A stretch of DNA of 64,000 nt from Antedon mediterranea (taxonomy: Eukaryota > Echinodermata > Crinoidea > Comatulida > Antedonidae). The position numbers were made by a program, and so were the translations under genes. The notes below the pieces were generated by a model. The model saw nothing but the letters and a program-made list of their open reading frames with translations, searched no databases and had not been told where the DNA came from. The stretch is taken from the NCBI RefSeq assembly GCF_964355755.1, contig NC_092680.1, positions 20,313,001-20,377,000 of the forward strand. Direction: 5' to 3'. Shown here one piece after another: positions 37,338 to 48,900 of this stretch (position 1 is its first letter; every line of letters starts with the position of its first letter).

Positions 37338-39220
37338 TAGATCAGCGTTCCGCAACCTTTTACTGACTGCGACCCCATGATCCTATTTTTGGAATTTTCG
37401 CGACCCAAGATTGCGTATTTGATCTTACAGAAACAAAAATGTTTCGAATGTGAGGAATCGAATGAATTAACATGATATACTATAGTTTCTAGGTCATAGG
37501 TCATCTCAAATCGAAAGCTGCTTAATATTCAGGCCTATAGAGTGTGATCAATAAAACATATTGGTGGACTATACTTTCGGGAAACTCAACGATTTGAAAA
37601 TATAAATTTATTAGGCGTATTCAGAATTCAAACAGATTCAATAACAGAAGACATTAATCACAGTTTAACGATGTCTGACTTGACTATTATAGCCCTACAC
37701 GTAATGTCTTCATCAACATATTGCAGACTGTTGTACGCCTAAAGCTTGGTTCCCACTAGAACGCAACGCAAAAAATAAATCAAAATGAAAAAAAAAGACT
37801 TTAAACTGAAGTTGAATTGTGCAGGCCTAGATAATTATCAATCTTGTTGAATTGTTATTAGAATATTTCATCCGCCATTATGATTACAACTGTTTCTAAA
37901 AAGTTCGCACAAAATCATTGATTTTCCGAAATAAAAATAACTTTAAAGCTCAAGTAAGGGCATGAATTTTAAATATAATATCTGGTTAATTGTACATAAA
38001 TCAAATATTTGTAACAGAAAACATGATTTTTCCCTAATATGGTCAAATACAAAATTTTGCCAAATTTTGCCATAAAAAACAGTAAGACTTTTTTTCAGTA
38101 GTTAGGTAGTTTAACCTGATGTAATAACATGTCTGGTGACTCCCTAGAAGGTGAAAAAAGATGGTGGATATACGGTGGATAATTTTTGCTTAACATTGTA
38201 TTACCACACCGTTTATTTTTCATAGCTTTTTAAAATGCCTCTCTATTTATAAAATGTGTGTACAAAAGAATAAAGATTTTACTGTGTAATTTGAACTATC
38301 CCCCCTGAAAGTGCTGATTTTCAACAAGCTCGTGTACGACAAATAAAAGAAAATAAAGAATGTATGATCAATAGAAATTTTTTGCCCGCACCTGGACTTT
38401 AACAAAGGCTTTAATTTTTCTTCAGTAAGCATAAGCATGTTACATATTTCCATTTCCCTACTTCACTGACTTATGGATGATATAGTAGGCCTACGTAAGA
38501 CAGGTTGCCTGACTACACGACACATTAACATGAGCTTCAGGTAAAATAACAGGTTGCCTCTTATTAGAATTATTCTCTTAATGAGAAATTCTATATGGAG
38601 ACATTTTGTAGATCAATTATTGTAGAAAGAAATCATGGAAAGACACGAAATCAATTTGCTAATCAAAATAAATAGGTCAAAATACTTGTATCTGCTTACT
38701 GAAACTATGTCATCTAGATTATATAGCACAAGTATGGCGACGGTCAATTCCAGTCAGTTTTGATTCAATAACTAGGAAGCAACTCAATGACGTAAGCGCA
38801 ACGCAAGTATTTGGTCAATCACGAGACGCGATGCATTGTCACGCGTCATTGGTTATTACTCGTGCGTTACGGTGTCTAAAGGAGAAGAATCAATAAAAGA
38901 CATACACGAAACTAAAGTGTAGCAATACCCGAAAATACGAACATTTTGAACATACTATCTGATTCCCTGTGTATAACGGTAGATTTTTCTTTTTCTCCTA
39001 TCTTGTTAATGTTTGTCATACTGCAACTAAGCAAATAAATGTATAATAAAATACAGCCATCCTATAAATGGCGAGTTGCTTGTTGTATGCGTATAGAATA
39101 TTAGAAAAGGCTGAATTGCTTTTTAGAAACGTGCCTCCTTGTTAAGACATCTTTAATTAAATTTTATAATCAATATTTATTCTAAAGAAGAAATAAATAC
39201 TATTTTGTATTATTTGATTG
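37338..39220. other. Repeat-derived DNA, no gene seen
   Basis: GCGTTCCGCAACCTTTTACT at 37,345 resembles the end of a hAT-type non-autonomous element. MITE heads of the GGTTCCCACTAGAACGCAACG family occur at 37,747 and, diverged, at 38,765-38,880 (CAACGCAAG, GGTCAATCACGAGACGCG). No supported coding exon. Confidence 0.35.
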
Positions 39221-39540
39221 ATTGATTGATATTCTTCTTGATGAGTGTATGAGATCTACTTGACACTGCACAGCTTGTAGATCCTAGACCCCCTATGTTT
39301 TGATTGATATATTCTTCTTGATGAGTGTATGAGATCTACTTGACACTGCACAGCTTGTAGATCCTAGACCCCCTATGTTTTGATTGATATACTCTTCTTG
39401 ATGAGTGTATGAGATCTACTTGACACTGCACAGCTTGTAGATCCTAGACCCCCTATGTTTTGATTGATATACTCTTCTTGATGAGTGTATGAGATCTACT
39501 TGACACTGCACAGCTTGTAGATCTTAGACCCCCTATATTT
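39221..39540. repeat. 80-bp tandem repeat, four copies
   Basis: The words CTTCTTGATGAGTGTATGAG and GCACAGCTTGTAGATC recur at exactly 80-bp spacing (anchor starts 39,231, 39,311, 39,391 and 39,471) with only a few substitutions, so the array is young. Confidence 0.95.
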
Positions 39541-40431
39541 CTGCAAGCTAGCTCCAAGCCCCTATTAGTAATAATCTTTCTGCATATAATGACAACAGAT
39601 TGGAAGGGATTATCCGTATTAGGCCTAATAGTATGAACAAAATGTTATTAACACCAACCACCTGTGTTTCAAATCATTCCTTAATCTTTTTTCTTTTATA
39701 TAGTAGAGACCGTTTCAAAAAGTCTAAATCATAACGTGCTGTATACTTCTACATTAAAACAAATTAAAATCATACGTTTACTGTAGTAAGATGTAGTTAC
39801 TGCAGTAAATACAGTAGATTAACTTAACGAAATGATCCCTTATATTATTATGTTTACATAAACAAAAAGCAGATGAACTACATGTAGTTATTGTTTTGAC
39901 GACAACATCCATCAATTTAATCATTTCATTTCTCCTCAGACTACTGCAATATTATTTACAAAATGCAGTGTAATTCTACAGTTACAAATTAAATCTAAAA
40001 ACTTAAAACACCTAGAATATTAAATATTAATATTAAAACACCTAGACTATTATACTAGATACCAGTCCTATTCTGCTTGTTTTCCGCCAAGCAGATTTAA
40101 CGAATGTTTAATATTTTAATAAAATATGATGATAATGTATAACAAAGACCATAATGAATTACATTGTTGCTATGACACTTGATTTTCCAATTCATGTAAA
40201 TTTTGATTTTGTTTTGTAATGAATTATACGTACAATGGATAATGAACTTGGATGTATCACGTGACTATATTCAATTTTGATTAAAGCAGGCTTTTAATAC
40301 CAAATGATACTTTAATTAGGCTGCTTCATTGTAATTTTGTAATGTATTCATTATTACGCTACGGCATAGAAACAATGTGTTACTGAACGGAATAATAGGC
40401 CGTAGGCCTACTGTTCCAAATTAAGGGACGG
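39541..40431. other. No gene seen
   Basis: AT-rich sequence. No repeat family or exon is recognised beyond scattered TAGGCCTA words. Confidence 0.35.
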
Positions 40432-41108
40432 TATTCATTGAAATGGTAATACGTATAGTATAGCTCCGTTGCTCCGTTTGTCCTCATTTGTAAATTAGTA
40501 GGCCTACATAAATTATAAGAGTTAAATTGATAGTAACTATTTTGTTATGTTCTTGTTGAAAACTCGTTTTACCAAATCCAACCTTTTCCGAGTCTCCAAT
40601 TAATATTCATTGAAATGATAATACGTATAACTCCGTTGCTCCGTTTGCCCTCATTTGTAAAGTACCGTAGGCCTACATGAGTTATAAGAGTTAAATTGAT
40701 AGTAACTATTTTGTTATGTTATTGTTGAAAACTCGTTTTACCAAATCCAACCTTTTCCGAGTCTCCAATTAATATTCATTGAAATGATAATACGTATAAC
40801 TCCGTTGCTCCGTTTGCCCTCATTTGTAAAGTACCGTAGGCCTACACGAGTTATAAGAGTTAAATTGATAGTAACTATTTTGTTATGTTATTGTTGAAAA
40901 CTCGTTTTACCAAATCCAACCTTTTCCGAGTCTCCAATTAATATTCATTGAAATGATAATACGTATAGCTCCGTTGCTTCGCTTTCCTTAATTTTGAAGT
41001 TAGTAGGGCCTACATGAACTTAAGAGGTAAATTGATAGTAACTATTTTGTTATGTTCTTGTTGAAAACGCGTTTTACCAAACCCAGCCTTTTCCTAGTCT
41101 CCAATTAA
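40432..41108. repeat. About 170-bp tandem repeat, four copies, upstream of the neurensin-like gene
   Basis: ATTCATTGAAATG(G/A)TAATACG recurs at 40,433, 40,605, 40,774 and 40,943 (periods 172, 169 and 169). Each unit ends near CCTTTTCCGAGTCTCCAATT. The middle two units are nearly identical; the outer ones are more diverged. The array ends about 180 bp before the start codon of the neurensin-like gene. Confidence 0.92.
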
Positions 41109-41288
41109 GTCAAATCCTAATCACGTTATTATTATCGTATTCTATAATGTAACAATTTATTAGATGTCTACTACGTACGATATACAAGAAACCTTATCTG
41201 AATATTTAAATTGATGTTTTGTTCTCTTAGATATTTTTTATGCTTTTTCAATTTTATATTTTCAGATATACATCAATAATCAAATAAC

Positions 41289-42059
41289 ATGGCCGAGAAA
41301 AGCTACCAAGGCATGACGGCTGAAGTTGGCGGCGGGAATACTTCTGCCAAACCTTTACTGCCAACAGGAGAAGAAGACAGCAGACGACAATATCCTGCCT
41401 CTGCTAGAAGAAAGAAATTGACGCGTCCACCACGATTGGAAAGTGTGTCAGAAAGTGACGTCAGTGGGACCAACGACTCACCACATGGTTCAGAATTTGG
41501 AGTACGGTCTTACTTACATAATTTCTACGAAAATCCGAAAGGATATAGCAGTTGTCCTGGTTATCATCGGTTTGGTAGAGATCTAAGACGGAAAAGGTGC
41601 CGGTGCGGTATATGGTGGTGGAAGGCGTGCGCGTGGGTCGGGTTTAATATACTCATTCTCTCAGTAATAATAAGCTTAATAGGTTATCTAGTTAACCCAA
41701 GAAAGGAGATTCAAGATGTCAAAAACAATATTAGTGTGGTTGATGAAGACGCCATACAATTCAATGAACGATTAAATACTGCGAAGGTTGTTGGGCTAGC
41801 TTTACTATGCGTTGGTGGCGTCCTCTTAGCCGTGTCTCTTCTAATTCCAAGTTTCTCTAATCGGCTCGATGACGACGGGTTTGGAGATTTGTCGTTTTTT
41901 GCTGATTCGAATTTCCCGCCTTATATGCCTGTTGCTACGGAACAAGAAAGTATGGATGAAGGAATTCCATATACGTCAGAACTGACGAGTGTTCAACCAA
42001 TCAGAGATAAGCAGGAAGGCGTTATTGCTGGTAAAGATGTTCAAGTTTTAACCAATTAG
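41289..42059 (+). CDS. NRSN-like: Neurensin-like vesicle membrane protein, 256 aa
   Basis: The ATG at 41,289 follows a likely splice acceptor (TATATTTTCAG, about 41,265), so an upstream 5' UTR exon is expected. The N-terminal third is polar, with a dibasic-rich stretch. Residues 70-80 read FGVRSYLHNFY, the hallmark of neurensins (YGVRSYLHQFY in vertebrate neurensin-1). A Cys/Trp-rich juxtamembrane segment (RCRCGIWWWKAC) precedes TM1 (about 116-135). The loop contains VDEDAIQFNERL, like the neurensin VDTHAVQFN, followed by TM2 (about 166-186) with the LLCVGGVLLA motif. The C-terminal tail is acidic. Vertebrate neurensins are neuronal small-vesicle proteins linked to neurite growth; that role is transferred by family only. 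The protein is longer than neurensin-1 through extended tails. Confidence 0.9.
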   Translation: MAEKSYQGMTAEVGGGNTSAKPLLPTGEEDSRRQYPASARRKKLTRPPRLESVSESDVSGTNDSPHGSEFGVRSYLHNFYENPKGYSSCPGYHRFGRDLRRKRCRCGIWWWKACAWVGFNILILSVIISLIGYLVNPRKEIQDVKNNISVVDEDAIQFNERLNTAKVVGLALLCVGGVLLAVSLLIPSFSNRLDDDGFGDLSFFADSNFPPYMPVATEQESMDEGIPYTSELTSVQPIRDKQEGVIAGKDVQVLTN

Positions 42060-43152
42060 TGAACATTTAATTGATGAATAATTAATATTTGCGTACGTAC
42101 GGCTAATGAGGTGTCAATAACCCTTCCAAAGTAATTTAAATTTCAATAAGATAAATGAAAACATTAATAATTTAGGCTTACCTTGTTTAACAAATTAATT
42201 TAACAAAGTAATATCATTTAATAATTTTCCAGATAAATACTACATTTTGGTTATTACCAAAATGACACGAACTGATTATTATTTTTATTTTTTGTTTCTC
42301 ATAAGTCAATAAAAGTCGTACAGTATATTCTTGGATAGAAAATTGACCCATGTATGCCTTTCAATGACCCAGTGTAATATCACGATTTACGTTTTTCAGA
42401 TTTTTTTAATATTTAGTCCAGTAGACTGATGCATATTAACAAAATCAAAAATAAAAGAGCTTAAACAAAATTGTAAAAAATATAATAATAATTAAGTGAG
42501 CTTGATGATGACGTGGTGATGACGATAATAATTTAAATTCGGAAGAAGACATCTAAAACTTGTTGACAGTAGACTAGAATCCCGACTGGGATATCTAAAG
42601 GGGAAAACTCACTGTTTTTAAAGGAAGATTAGTCCGTTTCAATTGAAATATGATTCTGTACTTTGATCGCATAATATTATAGTGTAGGCCTAATCCCATT
42701 TTGGAAACACATAGATATGCTGTCATCTTGTTCTTGAAGACAATAACAAACTATAACATTACGAAAATTTAATTCCGTTTTCAACAAAAATAAAATCATA
42801 AGGGAAATATAGTGTAGACAATTGATGTGGAGATGTGATCGCTTCAGTAGCTGCTCTGTTATTGTGTTCATCATTTTTCTGACAATCTCTTGAGTCATAT
42901 CCATTTATTATACTCTGTACAATGTAATATGATTATAATCACACGACATGCACTCACTTGGGACACTATCACCACCACCTATCACACACACTGTAGAAAC
43001 TGATAGATTGAGGGAAGACACGTAAAACAAATACATTCTCAGTATGCGAATAATAAGCTGGATAAAAATGGAATTTATAATGAGCGTCGTATCAACAACG
43101 AAGACGCTGTTCAAGCAATGGCAGACACAAAGGTAAACATATCAAGTAGGCC
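42060..43152. other. Downstream of the neurensin-like gene, no gene seen
   Basis: Probably starts with its 3' UTR. A short plus-strand ATGGCAGACACAAAG-GTAAAC at about 43,119-43,139 looks like a tiny first exon with a donor, but no following exon was found, so it is not called. Confidence 0.35.
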
Positions 43153-43260
43153 TACAGTAGAGCCTCTTATTTAGGGGACACCCCTATTTAGAGGACACTA
43201 TTAAAAGGACAATTTGTTTGGTCCCGATAAGGTGTCCCCTTAATAGAAGGTACTACTGTA
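43153..43260. mobile_element. 108-bp MITE with TACAGTAG ends
   Basis: The left end TACAGTAGAGCCTCTTATTT then AGGGGACACC is mirrored by GGTGTCCCCTT then AATAGAAGGTACTACTGTA. This gives about 30-bp imperfect inverted ends in a 108-bp element. Confidence 0.75.
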
Positions 43261-43433
43261 ACTATAAGCGAAGAGCAAGATACCAGGTTGTACCAAAGGG
43301 GACTACGAAGCTGAATCGTCTGAAACTTTCAATTCGCGCCTGTTTCACTTAATATGCTAATGTGCCAGATTTGCGCATGCTCTGACATGATTTTAAGTTT
43401 GGAGTCATTCAACCATAGAGGTATAAAAATAAT

Positions 43434-44040
43434 ATAATTGTATATAATAATAATAATAATAGGTCATTCTTATATAGCGCATATAAGCAAGCTCTCAATG
43501 CGCTGAACATTATTACCCCAGTCATTTCCTGATCAAACACCTCCATGATTCAACAAATACAAGGACTGTTAGAAGATTTTTGTTTTCCACACACAAATAA
43601 CAATAAATTATTAGTAATATATATTTATTTATATAAATAAAGCATATATAATATAAATATAAATAACCTGATTACAATAAATCAATTAATATTAATCATA
43701 ATACAAAATTAAATGCATTATAAAATATGTATTAAACTTTATTTCGAAAGATTTAAGTTTATACAAATATAAATAATTTTGATATGTTTCTTGGACATCC
43801 ATCAATATATAAATAGAGATATTTCAGAACCATTAAAAAAGACAGTCATAGAAAAAGGCAGATAACCAAGAAGGAGAACAAACAAAGTTATACAATAAAT
43901 TACATTCATAGAACTGAAATAAAATATTTATACAAATTTTTCTACACCATCTATATTTCCGATAATTAAAAAACAAACAATAACACCATTTTAACAGAAA
44001 TATTACAAAAAAATTACAAATCACATTAGTAAACTAGACA
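43434..44040. other. Retroelement-like fragment and AT-rich sequence
   Basis: An (AATAAT)n tract is followed by GGTCATTCTTATATAGCGCA and CTCAATGCGCTGAACATTAT, resembling 3' ends of common invertebrate retroelements. The rest is AT-rich without exons. Confidence 0.35.
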
Positions 44041-44066
44041 TGGAACTCGTCACTTGAGGACGAGTT

Positions 44067-45315
44067 TGGTTATCCGCCCGCAACAAAACTTATCTTGCGT
44101 ACTCATTCAAAATTAAAACTGTCCTTTCAGTGTAATAACCAAATAAATCATTTTATGTAATTGGTTTCCCGTGACGGGATTCGATCCCGGTACCTCTGAT
44201 ACCAAAGTCGGTTGCACTACACATCGAGTCATATGAGCACCTGCTGAAGAAAATCCAAAGAAAGTTTCCTCGTTCATTCGGTATGTCGTGAACCCCTCGA
44301 TGCAAGTTGATTATTACATACCGAACTAAATCATAATTTTTACTATGATAAAATCTTCACAAATGTTAAACAGTGACATATTATGAAAGTGCATACTTTC
44401 AAGTTTTATATATTAACATGTGAAGAAAAAAGATAAATTTTATATTTATTGTTTTGCTCTTTGAAAATATTATTGTTGGTTTGATGGTAAAAATTTCAAA
44501 AATTATATTTAATATGCAAATAATGTATCCATAAAACAAGTTTTAACATTCAACACTATAGTAAATCACACCTATGATTCATACACTGCAAGAAAATAAA
44601 ATAAAAGATGGGGGTAACTTTGCATTCTGATGAACTGTATCGTTTTCAAAAGTAAACGTATTTTGCAACATTTTCAGAATTTTTTAACGTTTATGTGCGC
44701 AACCAGTCATGTTTAACGTGCTCGTAGAACGTCATTTCGAGTTGACTAGTGAATAAAATAACGTTAAATTGTTAACCGAAGTTTGAAAAACACAAATCGT
44801 CCAAAAGAAATGCTCATACGTGTTCCCTGCGCCAAGCGCGCGTAAAATGTGCGCACCTGGTGGCAATTTTTAGAACCCTTAAAATGACCTGGAACGTGCT
44901 CTAATTTAATCAGAAATTGATTTGAAGCATTTTAAAATTTCAAACGCCGTTTATGCGCACACTTCCTAATGTTACATGCAATTTTTAATCCATAGAAAGT
45001 TAGCGCATGATATAAATTAAACTTTTGCTAAGTTTCAATTAAACATCTTATTGGTTTTTGCCCTATGTTAAATACGCGAAATTCATAAAAACACGCGAAA
45101 GTCACGTTGCGCAATTGCAAACGTCGTGAAAACCTTCGCTGCACAACTTTACGTGAATGGCGATATGTTGAGAAAGTTACGAAACGTTATGTTTGCAAGT
45201 TTTAGAGATACGCGTCACACAAAATATTACAGAAAGAAAGAATAAGAAAAAAAAGAAGAATATGATTTCGTACAATCACAAGGGGTTATCCAGCAACTTC
45301 GTTGCGGATAACCAA
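44067..45315. mobile_element. Possible 1.25-kb non-autonomous element with TTGGTTATCCGC ends
   Basis: TTGGTTATCCGC near 44,067 and GCGGATAACCAA near 45,304-45,315 are inverted. Just inside the right end is a perfect hairpin: GGTTATCC-A-GCAAC, loop TTC, GTTGC-GGATAACC (45,284-45,313). At the left edge AACTCGTC and GACGAGTT form another hairpin (about 44,044-44,066). The interior is rich in GCGC words and contains a tRNA-like unit. No transposase frame is seen. Confidence 0.4.
44166..44232 (-). mobile_element. tRNA-like SINE head
   Basis: The minus strand reads GACTCGATGTGTAGTGCAAC (A-box-like) then CCGGGATCGAATCCCG (a strong B box). No clean acceptor stem can be drawn, so a tRNA-derived SINE is preferred over a tRNA gene. 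Confidence 0.5.
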
Positions 45316-45548
45316 TGATGTAGACTTCAAGTTTTTGGAATGATAAATAATCTTCTAATTCATAACTGAATCATAATATACTCCACTGAAAAACTTATCA
45401 TTCAAATATGTCACTGTCGCCATATTATAATTGAAATAAAACACTGCTGGTTAATAAATATGCAAATATATATTGAGTATAGTAAAAAACAGCTAACTTT
45501 GCACATGCTTCTGATTATAATACGAACGGTGGGATGATTTAACATTGT

Positions 45549-45703
45549 AAAGTTCTGTCTACACTATCAAACTAGTGTGATGTGCCCAAATATGGTAGTG
45601 GTATTCTTAAATATGGTAGTGATATGACATCATCATGTCCATATATAGGCATATCACATTGTTTTGTCACATAAAGTTTGATAGTGTAGACACAGAGCTT
45701 TAG
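45549..45703. mobile_element. Complete MITE, AAAG(T/C)TCTGTCTACACTATC family
   Basis: The left end TCTGTCTACACTATCAAACT and the right end AGTTTGATAGTGTAGACACA, followed by AGAGCTTT, are inverted. The interior has GTGATGTGCCCAAATATGG and ACATCATCATGTCC. This is the best-preserved copy in the window. Confidence 0.85.
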
Positions 45704-45909
45704 TGTTACTTAATCAACACTTATATGATGATAGTTTAACTACTACAAAGGAGGTTTGCATCAGGGAGGTAAGTTAATTGGTTAGATGTGTGGACCAACT
45801 CTGAAGTAACTGCAACTGTACTGGATAAATAATTTTATCCAGTAACCAACATTTTCAAGATAGAGTTAGTCACTCTTAGTTAAAGTGTAATTTTGATTTA
45901 GAAATGCTT

Positions 45910-48900
45910 TTACGATTCTTCAAGTCCAAAGAAATTTGATCTACGACCATTACCATCCCGTTGACGTTTAACAAATGAAGTCACGGATGAAACACAGTTT
46001 CCAATAAAGTAATCAGCCTCTGACATGAAGTAGAGATCTTGTAATAAGTTTAATTTAGAGGCAGCTGTATGTACTTGAATCTACAAAATAAATAACAATT
46101 TTCAAAAGCTGTGGCTTAGTGTTGTTTAAAAAAAGTATTGAACAAGGATGGAAAAAATTTAACATTTTCAGTCTTTGGCTGCTTGCTCTCCCTGTATTTT
46201 TATGTTTAAAAAAAAAAATAAAGTTTTATTTATCATGCTTATAATAAATAATAATAATGTTGCAAATTTTCAAACGATGCATTCACATTCACAAATACGT
46301 ATGGAAACATACTTTCACAATGTTACAGCCAGTAATAAGTGCATATGGTGCTTTGACCTATCCAGGTACCCATTAATACACCTGGGTAGAAAGAGGTGCT
46401 TTGATCTATCCAGGTACCCATTAATACACCTGGGTGGAAAGAGGCAAACGGAAGTGTCTTGCCTTAGGATACAGGTAATGTGACGAGAATGCACTGGACT
46501 CTGACACTGGGAGTTGAGTAGACCATGGGACTAGATCAGGATTGAACCCTTGGCATTGGCATTGGGATTGGAAGGCAAGCCGTGTTAAACACCAAGCTAC
46601 AGCTCCACTAAGTTTTTGGGGTATTGATTGTGACTAAAAATGCAGTTGCCATAAATGAAAAACAAATATTATAACAGAATACATACGTTTTTTGGTTCTA
46701 GAATTTCCTTAAATTGTTTCTCATATGCATTGTTATCTGTTGCTATATATAAATGTTTAGCACCCTCTTGTTCTATTACTTTGGTGGTAAAGGTCAATAT
46801 TTCCGCTTCACTTGGCAGGCACATGTCATGTGTCACTGTTTTCTCATCTGGATTGTGGCATTGTGGGGAAGCCATGAACTGTCTTGCCCCTGCAGCATGT
46901 TCACAGGCTCTCACCTGGAACAGGTAGAATGTCTTAATTATTTAAAGAAAACTTGATAGATTTTTTCATTTCAATTTCGAATGCACCTTGTTAAAAATGG
47001 AAAGGACTTCAGTTAAAATCGTGCAGTTGTTTTTATAAATCATAAAATTATCGCAAGTGACAGAATTGAACTCACAGTCACAGCCATAGGATTGGACAGG
47101 TAGACAAGCATTTTTTTAACAAGAAAAGCTTACAATTCCTCTCTAGTAATTTAAAAATATGAATTGATAATCCACAAAACATAAGTTGTCACCTAAAATG
47201 TTTGATTTAAATAAACATCTACTTAACATCTACTCTATTAGGTAATATGATACAACACATTTTATTTCAATGTGAAATCCAATTGGTGTTATTTAAATGT
47301 ACCAACAATAAAACCTACCCAATCTAAGCCGTTCCTAAGATGTATTGCAACAAACTTCTCAGACTTAAACAACCTTTGAATTGTTTCGTTCATTTGGTTT
47401 TGCACAGGAATAGCCCATTCCATGTATTTTTGTATGAACCTGTTGCCACTTGGAATTGGGTATGGAGAAGGAGCTCCCTTTAACGCTATAACAGGGTACT
47501 CTGATGGTGGGAATCTAAAACATTAAAACAGTAAAAATGTCAGTAATGTCATAATTGATATTACAAAAATCACTTATTATAAAATTATATTAGTAAAGTT
47601 AGATTTTTGGCATAGCATCTGTTTCTAATAGAATCAACTCTTTAATTCACAACTGGTGAAAGTTAAAATACATATGTTTTTGTTCTGGGCGGGATATTTC
47701 TTTTGTGCATAAGTTGGGGACCCCTCACAATTTGTCACAAACATGAATATTCATTAGTCATATCTTTGCTAATACAAACGCTTTTTGTCGAGCCGTTTCT
47801 GTTTAGTCGAGTGGATTAGACATGTGCTTTACATGTTGATGTATGGTGTTCGAATCCCATGAGCAACTTCTTTATACTTTATAGTGAGAGAGAGATTATT
47901 TACAGGGTTAGGTTTAGTTATTATAATTCAGCTATCTTTCAAAGGGTCCCTTATGTACGAAAAAAGAAAATCGCGTCTTGGGCCTCATGAGACAAGCCTT
48001 TGCTTCTAGTGCGAGCCCTAGATATTATTGTTATAACTGAATAAATGTGTATGAATGAATAATATTCATAGACAATGGGTAATTAAAATTGACATTTTAC
48101 AGAAAAACTTTTGGATAGCAAAATAAAAGTGTAATTGTAACAGTTTATACAATTTTTTATGGCTATCATAATAATAATAATAAACCGTCTTCTGTTTATC
48201 CACCATGCCAAACAACATGTCAAGCATGGTCATATATAACATGCGACAATTTATTGTTTGTGTGAAGTTGTTTATCTTGGGTCATGTCAACAGTGTTTTA
48301 ACTGTACATATTAGGTTGGTACCAACCAGAACAAGGTCATTAGAAGAATTAAAAGTTCTGTCTACACTATTAAACTTCATATGAAAAAAAAAATGTGATG
48401 TGCCAATGGACATGATGATCAGTATCATATTTTGGCATATTACTACTAAATTTGGGAATTTTTTGTCAAATAAAGTTTGATAGTGTAAACAGAGCTTTGG
48501 AAAAGTCAAATTAATGATTGTCTTGTAACAATTACCTCTCATTCCATTTTTCTTTAAGGTTATTAAGAGTGATTTCAGAATTGGAGAGGTCAGAATGGAT
48601 CTGAAGGCTAAATCTCTCCATGTCATCAAAATCAATTTGAAAAGAATCCCAAAAAGGTCCAAATGGAGAACCTAAAAACAACAAAAGTTTTAGTTAAAAT
48701 TAAATTAACCAATCAAATTTATTAAGAACATTTTATTTCTCAGTAGGGTTTAATGTTCTTGCAGCCACATTTAACCTGGTTGCAATGGAGTTGCAGAAGT
48801 AACACAGTGACTTTCCATTTGTTTATGATCATTATGTCTTCTAGTGTTTACCTTTCTTCATTTCACATTTCATCGTTGATGACGCTGGCAGAACACAATA

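Noticed and set aside
43119-43139. Tiny first exon ATGGCAGACACAAAG with a GTAAAC donor
   Set aside because: No downstream exon on the plus strand was found, so it cannot be told from chance.
44166-44232. tRNA gene on the minus strand
   Set aside because: A good B box is present but acceptor and anticodon stems do not pair cleanly. SINE head preferred; the same reasoning applies to 47,800-47,866 and 51,186-51,252.
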